A stretch of 6,268 nucleotides of DNA from Pseudomonadota bacterium (GTDB lineage Bacteria > Pseudomonadota > Gammaproteobacteria > Burkholderiales > Gallionellaceae): NCBI GenBank assembly GCA_021847165.1, contig JAJZUH010000032.1, positions 9,489 through 15,756 on the forward strand, given 5' to 3'. Made by a program: the position numbers and the translations under genes. A model generated the notes under the pieces. The model was given only the letters and a program-made list of their open reading frames with translations, was not told the origin of the DNA and did not search any database. Of this stretch, positions 6,080-6,268 are shown piece after piece; positions within the stretch are counted from its first letter, which is position 1, and each line of letters opens with the position of its first letter.

Positions 6080-6268
6080 TCACTGGCCGCGTTGTTGGGT
6101 AGCGATGATGCCGTTCTGCTTCAATGCCGCGACGGTCCTGCCGGCTTCGTTGCTGTTATACGGGCCGAGGCGCACGCGATGCCACACCCCTTTGTCGGGG
6201 AGGTTCACCGTCTGCAGGGTGGCCTCGAAACCGGAGAACGCCAGCTTGGCCTTCAGCTTTTCGGCATC
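6080..6268 (-). CDS. SPOR-domain protein (C-terminal end only)
   Basis: The frame is open on the - strand from the window edge to TGA at 6080-6082 and gives 62 residues. It begins DAEKLKAKLAFSGFEATLQTV and continues with VWHRVRLGPYNSNEAGRTVAALKQNG. The pattern AE.LKAKLA..GFEA, then W.RVRLGPY....EA......LK..G is the second half of a SPOR domain, which binds denuded peptidoglycan glycan strands at the division septum. The N-terminal part, probably a cytoplasmic tail, a membrane helix and a linker as in FtsN-like proteins, is outside the window. The gene ends 31 nt before dsbA and is likely in the same operon. Whether it is FtsN itself or another SPOR protein cannot be decided from this fragment. 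Confidence 0.88.
   Translation of the reverse strand, partial: DAEKLKAKLAFSGFEATLQTVNLPDKGVWHRVRLGPYNSNEAGRTVAALKQNGIIATQQRGQ

Overview
The window is about 60% GC and carries seven protein-coding genes, two of them cut by the window edges. The families and their order (a GatCAB tail, a compact petABC operon encoding a cytochrome bc1 complex, an SDR enzyme, DsbA and a SPOR-domain protein) fit a Gram-negative, respiring proteobacterium. My best guess is a betaproteobacterium, possibly of the Nitrosomonadales/Gallionellaceae type. That guess rests on remembered gene order and protein style, not on a search.

Left part (1-1972, + strand): the C-terminal third of gatA is followed 9 nt later by a complete gatB. 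They encode subunits of the tRNA-dependent amidotransferase that turns Glu-tRNA(Gln) and/or Asp-tRNA(Asn) into Gln-tRNA(Gln)/Asn-tRNA(Asn). GatB carries an unusual Gly/Tyr/Ala-rich in-frame insert (881-955). Its codon use differs sharply from the rest of the gene and it shows a degenerate 6-codon periodicity. This is the most unusual feature of the window.

Junction (1957-2074): gatB and petC converge. A perfect 10-bp inverted repeat overlaps the gatB stop codon and can act as a terminator for both strands. It is followed by two overlapping GC-rich palindromes.

Central part (2075-4472, - strand): petA (Rieske protein), petB (cytochrome b) and petC (cytochrome c1) form a tight operon, with an 11-nt gap and then a 4-nt GTGA overlap. 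A good sigma-70-like promoter lies just upstream of petA. All cofactor ligands are visible, and the PEWY motif plus the Rieske Ser/Tyr pair point to a high-potential, ubiquinol-oxidising complex. The Rieske and c1 subunits are both short for their families.

Right part (4644-6268, - strand): a SPOR-domain protein (C-terminus only), dsbA and an SDR oxidoreductase lie head to tail with short gaps, probably as one transcript running toward petABC. The SPOR protein and DsbA work in the cell envelope, and DsbA-type disulfide chemistry is relevant to maturation of periplasmic cytochromes. A functional link to petABC is only inferred from position.

Apart from the GatB insert, the window looks like ordinary core-genome content. 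I see no mobile element, CRISPR array, tRNA, rRNA or defence system. No gene-free stretch exceeds 300 bases.
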